18,447 bases of DNA from CBDCWA01 sp046048295. Its GTDB lineage: Bacteria > Pseudomonadota > Alphaproteobacteria > Rhizobiales > Hyphomicrobiaceae. Shown here in pieces: positions 15,217-18,447 of this stretch (positions within the stretch are counted from its first letter, which is position 1; each line of letters begins with the position of its first letter). The notes under the pieces were generated by a model. It was not told the DNA's origin. It did not search any database and saw only the letters and a list, made by a program, of their open reading frames with translations. The DNA lies in NCBI GenBank assembly GCA_046048295.1, contig JBJOGJ010000055.1, forward strand, positions 1 through 18,447. The letters are read 5' to 3'. Made by a program: the position numbers and the translations under genes.

Positions 15217-16074
15217 ATGTCAACTACCCCCGCCTCGAGCTTTGCTGCTGCATTGACTTCGGGCAAGGGCTTGGCGCTGATAGCCTTCGCCGTGCTCGGC
15301 ACCATAGCCCTCCTCATAATTGGCCGAACCGGCTCGGAGAGCCAGGCCGGCAAGCCTCCACTGACCGCCGCTGTCACGACTCCCACCACCGCTTCCTTCA
15401 GCGCCGACCAGGAGAATGCGATTGGCGAGATCGTCAAGGCCTATCTGATCAAGAACCCGCAGGTTCTGGTCGACGCCGGCCAGGCACTGGAAAAGCTGCA
15501 GCGTGAACAGCAGGAGGCCCAGGCGCAGAAGGTATTGAGCGAGAAGAAAAACGAGATCTTCCGCTCGCCACTGGACTTCGTGTACGGCAACCCGAAAGGC
15601 GACATAACCGTCGTCGAGTACTTCGACTACAACTGCGGCTGGTGCAAGCGCGCGCTCGACGAGGTCGTGAAGATCGTCGAGGCTGATCCCAACGTACGCG
15701 TGGTCATGAAGGAGTTCCCGGTATTTGGCGGGCCGCCGAGTGTCGAGGCGGCCAAGGCCGCACTGGCTTCCATGAAACAGGGCAAGTACTGGGATTTCCA
15801 CACAGCCTTGATGCGCGAACGACGCGTGACCCCTGAAAATCTTTACCAGGTTGCAGCGCGCATCGGGCTCGATGTTGAAAAGCTGAAGAAGGACATGGCC
15901 GCCCCCGAAATCGAGAATACCCTCCGTGACAACGTCCAGTACGGCCGGATGGCAGGTATCGACGCGACACCGGGCTTCCTTTTGGACACTCGCGTGAACG
16001 TCGGCTACCTCGCCCATGACGAGATGAAGGCAATGCTGGCCGATATCCGCAAGCAGGGCTGCAAGGTCTGTTGA
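15217..16074 (+). CDS. Membrane-anchored DsbA/ScsC-like thiol:disulfide oxidoreductase
   Basis: Thioredoxin-fold protein expected to form or isomerise disulfides in the periplasm. 285 aa; ATG 15217 has AAGGAG eight bases upstream. Seen: N-terminal transmembrane or uncleaved signal segment (about 18-36), a Thr/Pro/Ala-rich linker, a charged helical region (about 62-110) like the ScsC N-terminal domain that drives trimerisation, then the catalytic fold with CGWC (C140, C143) in YNCGWCKRAL and the cis-proline P252 in DATPGFLLD. Odd: the protein ends in GCKVC, adding a second CxxC (C282, C285) at the very C-terminus. ScsC-like oligomers can act as isomerases rather than oxidases; which applies here is not decidable from sequence. 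It lies next to the M48 protease gene, whose product has clustered cysteines. Confidence 0.92.
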   Translation: MSTTPASSFAAALTSGKGLALIAFAVLGTIALLIIGRTGSESQAGKPPLTAAVTTPTTASFSADQENAIGEIVKAYLIKNPQVLVDAGQALEKLQREQQEAQAQKVLSEKKNEIFRSPLDFVYGNPKGDITVVEYFDYNCGWCKRALDEVVKIVEADPNVRVVMKEFPVFGGPPSVEAAKAALASMKQGKYWDFHTALMRERRVTPENLYQVAARIGLDVEKLKKDMAAPEIENTLRDNVQYGRMAGIDATPGFLLDTRVNVGYLAHDEMKAMLADIRKQGCKVC

Positions 16075-16326
16075 TCTGGCGGCTCCTGGGTACTTCCGCA
16101 CCGCCGATAAAGCTGTTAAACGACCCTCTCGCCAGCGCTTTCCACTGCCGGAGGCGGGGACGCGACACGGGTTGCACTGTCAACGAAGCAATGGTGCTCA
16201 CTGCCGCGCTGTTGCCCGCAAGTGACCAGGAGTGTGGGCGGAGATGCGTTCGAATCTCCTGCCCCGAGCTGGCAATGCGCGCTGCACGGCTCCGCCGATC
16301 GGTATCGAACAGAGAAACGTTGGAAG
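16075..16326 (+). other. Non-coding gap between the DsbA-like gene and accB
   Basis: About 250 bp without a convincing gene. It includes a 6-bp hairpin, GGAGAT (16240-16245) with ATCTCC (16254-16259). An open frame from GTG 16222 joins accB but looks like upstream extension only. No strong promoter is visible; TTGCAC at 16172 lacks a good -10. In many rhizobia, as I recall, aroQ lies here; no trace of a type II dehydroquinase is readable. Confidence 0.5.
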
Positions 16327-16794
16327 ATGGCCAAGGAAAGTAAAGACAAGCCGGGAACAGAGCATGAGGCCATTCGAGCTCTTGCCGAACTCCTCGACGA
16401 GACTGGACTTAGCGAGATTGAGATCGAAAAGGCAGGTCTTCGTATCCGTGTTGCCCGCAGCCTTTCCTTCGCCGCTGCCGCCCCCGCCGTCGTCCAGCCG
16501 CCGCCTGCCCGGGGGCAAGCTGTATCGGGTGGTGACGCCGCGCCAGACCTGGCCACTCATCCCGGCGCCGTGAAATCGCCAATGGTCGGCACCGCATACC
16601 GTGCGGCGGAACCAGGCGCGCCACCTTTCATCGAAGTCGGCAGCCGCGTCAGCGAAGGGCAGACGATTCTGATCATCGAAGCTATGAAGACAATGAATCA
16701 CATTCCGGCACCACGCTCGGGCACCGTCGCCCAGATCCTCGTTGAAAACGGTCAGCCCGTGGAGTTCGGCGAACCGCTCGTTATCTTGGAATGA
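16327..16794 (+). CDS. accB: Biotin carboxyl carrier protein of acetyl-CoA carboxylase
   Basis: Carries the biotin that AccC carboxylates and that the carboxyltransferase uses to make malonyl-CoA for fatty-acid synthesis. 155 aa from ATG 16327, the usual BCCP size; the frame extends to GTG 16222, but those residues do not resemble BCCP. Seen: an N-terminal helical segment beginning MAKESKDKPG and continuing through IRALAELLDETGLSEIEIE, an Ala/Pro-rich linker (about 45-75), and the biotinyl domain from about residue 78 with EAMKTMN, biotin site K121. The residue after the lysine is T where E. coli has M, as I recall also in rhizobia. accC starts 61 bp downstream, so the two are probably one operon. 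Confidence 0.95.
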   Translation: MAKESKDKPGTEHEAIRALAELLDETGLSEIEIEKAGLRIRVARSLSFAAAAPAVVQPPPARGQAVSGGDAAPDLATHPGAVKSPMVGTAYRAAEPGAPPFIEVGSRVSEGQTILIIEAMKTMNHIPAPRSGTVAQILVENGQPVEFGEPLVILE

Positions 16795-16855
16795 TGGGGA
16801 ACACATCTGATGAATTGGGCACGCGCCGCCGGGAATTCCACAGCGAGGCCCGCGT

Positions 16856-18196
16856 ATGTTTGACAAGATCCTGATCGCCAACCGCGGCGAGATCGCGCTG
16901 CGCATCGAGCGCGCCTGCAAGGAATTGGGCATAGCAACGGTCGCCGTTCACTCCACCGCCGACGCTGATGCCATGCACGTTCGTCTCGCCGACGAGAGCG
17001 TCTGCATTGGCCCGCCGCAGGCCTCCGAGAGTTATCTCAACATCCCACGCCTCCTTGCCGCCTGCGAAATCACTGGCGCCGACGCCATCCATCCGGGCTA
17101 TGGCTTCCTTTCCGAGAACGCGCGCTTTGCCGAAATTTTGGAGGAGCATGCGATCACCTTCATCGGCCCGACGTCGGAGCACATCCGTACGATGGGCGAC
17201 AAGATCCAGGCGAAGGAGACCGCCAAGGCCCTCGGCATCCCTGTTGTTCCTGGATCCGATGGCGCTGTAACGAACGAGGCTGACGCCCGCAGGGTCGCCG
17301 AAGACATGGGCTATCCTGTGCTAATCAAGGCTGCGGCCGGCGGCGGTGGGCGCGGCATGAAGGTCGTTCGCAACCCTGACGAGATGGCAACTGCCCTTGC
17401 AACGACACGCTCCGAGGCCAAGGCTGCTTTCGGCGACGACAGCGTCTACATCGAAAAATTCCTGACCAAGCCCCGCCACATCGAGATCCAGGTTTTCGGC
17501 GACGGCAAGGGCGGTGCCGTGCATCTGGGTGAGCGCGACTGCTCCCTTCAGCGCCGCCATCAGAAGGTCTGGGAAGAGGCCCCTTCCCCCGCCCTCAACG
17601 ACGCCCAGCGCGCCCGCATCGGCAACATCGTCGCTTCCGCCATGCAGAAGATGAAGTACCGCGGAGCGGGTACTGTCGAGTTCCTGTACGAAAACGGCGA
17701 ATTCTATTTCATTGAGATGAACACCCGTCTGCAGGTTGAGCATCCGGTGACCGAGGCTATCACCGGCCTCGACCTTGTCATCGAGCAGATCCGTGTTGCC
17801 TCCGGTGCGCCGCTCTCATTCCGCCAGGAGGATGTCACTTTCTCGGGTCACTCCATCGAGTGCCGTATCAACGCCGAGAACCCGGAGACCTTCCGCCCAT
17901 CGCCAGGCCAGATCACCTATTGGCATCCCCCCGGCGGCCTCGGCGTCCGCGTCGATTCCGGTGTGTACCAAGGTTACCGCATCCCTCCCCATTACGACAG
18001 CCTGATCGGCAAGCTGATCGTACATGGCAAATCGCGCAACGAGTGCCTCATGCGCCTAAAGCGCTGCCTCTCCGAATTCGTGATCGACGGTATCGAGACG
18101 ACCATCCCACTTTTCGACAGGTTGATCCATCAGCCCGACATCGCCAACGGAATGTACGACATCCACTGGCTCGAACACTTCCTCGCCGGCGAGTGA
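16856..18196 (+). CDS. accC: Biotin carboxylase subunit of acetyl-CoA carboxylase
   Basis: ATP-grasp enzyme that carboxylates biotin on AccB with bicarbonate and ATP, in the cytosol. 446 aa, normal length. Seen: N-terminal nucleotide-binding-like motif ILIANRGEIALR (5-16), HPGYGFLSEN (79-88), K116, the glycine-rich flexible ATP loop GGGGRGM (162-168), QRRHQKVWEEAPSPAL (232-247), and the metal and active-site cluster FIEMNTRLQVEHPVTE (285-300) with E287, N289 and R291. ATG 16856 has GAGG seven bases upstream. All catalytic residues are present. The gene follows accB and is followed 40 bp later by a MetE-like gene that may be cotranscribed. Confidence 0.97.
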   Translation: MFDKILIANRGEIALRIERACKELGIATVAVHSTADADAMHVRLADESVCIGPPQASESYLNIPRLLAACEITGADAIHPGYGFLSENARFAEILEEHAITFIGPTSEHIRTMGDKIQAKETAKALGIPVVPGSDGAVTNEADARRVAEDMGYPVLIKAAAGGGGRGMKVVRNPDEMATALATTRSEAKAAFGDDSVYIEKFLTKPRHIEIQVFGDGKGGAVHLGERDCSLQRRHQKVWEEAPSPALNDAQRARIGNIVASAMQKMKYRGAGTVEFLYENGEFYFIEMNTRLQVEHPVTEAITGLDLVIEQIRVASGAPLSFRQEDVTFSGHSIECRINAENPETFRPSPGQITYWHPPGGLGVRVDSGVYQGYRIPPHYDSLIGKLIVHGKSRNECLMRLKRCLSEFVIDGIETTIPLFDRLIHQPDIANGMYDIHWLEHFLAGE

Positions 18197-18236
18197 TCGC
18201 TTCCCGGCACGCTGAATCCGATCGGGAGAAATGTCC

Positions 18237-18447
18237 ATGTCGCGCACCAAGCCACCTTTTCGCGCCGACCATATCGGCAGCCTCCTCCGCCCCGCCGCAT
18301 TGAAGGAAGCACGTGAGAAAGGTGCGAGGGGCGAAATCGACACCGTGGCCTTGAAGGAAATCGAGGACCGCGAGATTCGCAGGGTCGTCGCCAGGCAGGA
18401 GGAAACCGGCCTCAAGGCCGTGACGGACGGCGAATACCGCCGAGCTT
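18237..18447 (+). CDS. MetE C-terminal/YxjG-like methyltransferase (3' end beyond window)
   Basis: The first 70 codons are visible, with no stop before the edge. The N-terminus includes PFRADHIGSLLRP and, near residue 64, TDGEYRR. Both are hallmarks of the short cobalamin-independent methionine-synthase-like proteins (YxjG/YxjH type) that resemble only the MetE C-terminal half. Family members are annotated as 5-methyltetrahydropteroyltriglutamate-homocysteine methyltransferases, but some use other methyl donors or acceptors. ATG 18237 is chosen over ATG 18231 because GGGAG (18224-18228) is 8 bases away from it and only 2 from the other. The zinc ligands would lie in the missing part, so activity cannot be judged. 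Many rhizobia, as I recall, have aat here instead. Confidence 0.82.
   Translation, partial: MSRTKPPFRADHIGSLLRPAALKEAREKGARGEIDTVALKEIEDREIRRVVARQEETGLKAVTDGEYRRA

Noticed and set aside
15220..16101. Minus-strand open frame opposite the DsbA-like gene (293 codons)
   Set aside because: Antisense shadow; the plus strand has a ribosome site, CGWC and cis-proline.
16236..16270. CGTTCGAATC stretch before accB that resembles a tRNA 3' half
   Set aside because: The T-stem has mismatches at two of five pairs, and no anticodon arm or acceptor partner is visible; the GGAGAT/ATCTCC hairpin explains the symmetry.

Overview
The window looks like chromosomal DNA from an alphaproteobacterium of the Hyphomicrobiales (Rhizobiales) type; the genus is not resolved. 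Reasons: GC-rich coding sequence, the amidase - mrcA - prfB block running divergently from rne, an RNase E with a long acidic insertion in its S1 domain, and the M48 protease - DsbA-like - accB - accC order, all of which I recall from rhizobial genomes. Almost everything is housekeeping. I see no insertion sequence, CRISPR array, prophage or rRNA gene, and no credible tRNA.

Left block (1-7829, all minus strand). Transcription runs leftward through an AMIN/amidase_3 N-acetylmuramoyl-L-alanine amidase, penicillin-binding protein 1a (mrcA), release factor 2 (prfB, with a conserved programmed +1 frameshift that splits it over two frames), and three tightly packed methyltransferases: an RlmI-like class I enzyme, a TrmH/SpoU RNA 2'-O-methyltransferase, and a partial enzyme cut by the window edge. 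The last has the double-E and THW signatures of protein arginine methyltransferases. Wall growth and wall remodelling sit together at the start of the block, and translation termination and macromolecule methylation at its end.

Divergent control region (7830-8598). About 770 bp separate the amidase from rne. Promoter-like elements on the two strands share an overlapping -35 region near 7882-7891. The stretch that would be the rne leader (~680 nt) holds at least five hairpin-forming inverted repeats and probably no gene, which suggests a structured, possibly autoregulatory 5' UTR.

Middle (8599-13536). rne (+) ends in a clear intrinsic terminator. A promoter-like pair for the next gene, a three-histidine cysteine-dioxygenase-like cupin (+), overlaps that terminator. 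The cupin converges on a class I/II PLP aminotransferase (-), with a strong hairpin between them.

Right block (13672-18447, plus strand). A periplasmic BepA-like M48 metalloprotease with a cysteine-rich insertion, a membrane-anchored ScsC/DsbA-like thiol oxidoreductase, accB and accC (biotin carrier and biotin carboxylase of acetyl-CoA carboxylase), and the start of a MetE-C/YxjG-like methyltransferase gene. aroQ, which I recall between the DsbA-like gene and accB in many rhizobia, is absent; a ~250 bp non-coding gap lies there instead.

I did not find a clearly new multi-gene system. The observations most worth following are the PRMT-like methyltransferase, the structured rne leader, the prfB recoding site, and the cysteine-rich protease next to an oxidoreductase with an extra C-terminal CxxC.
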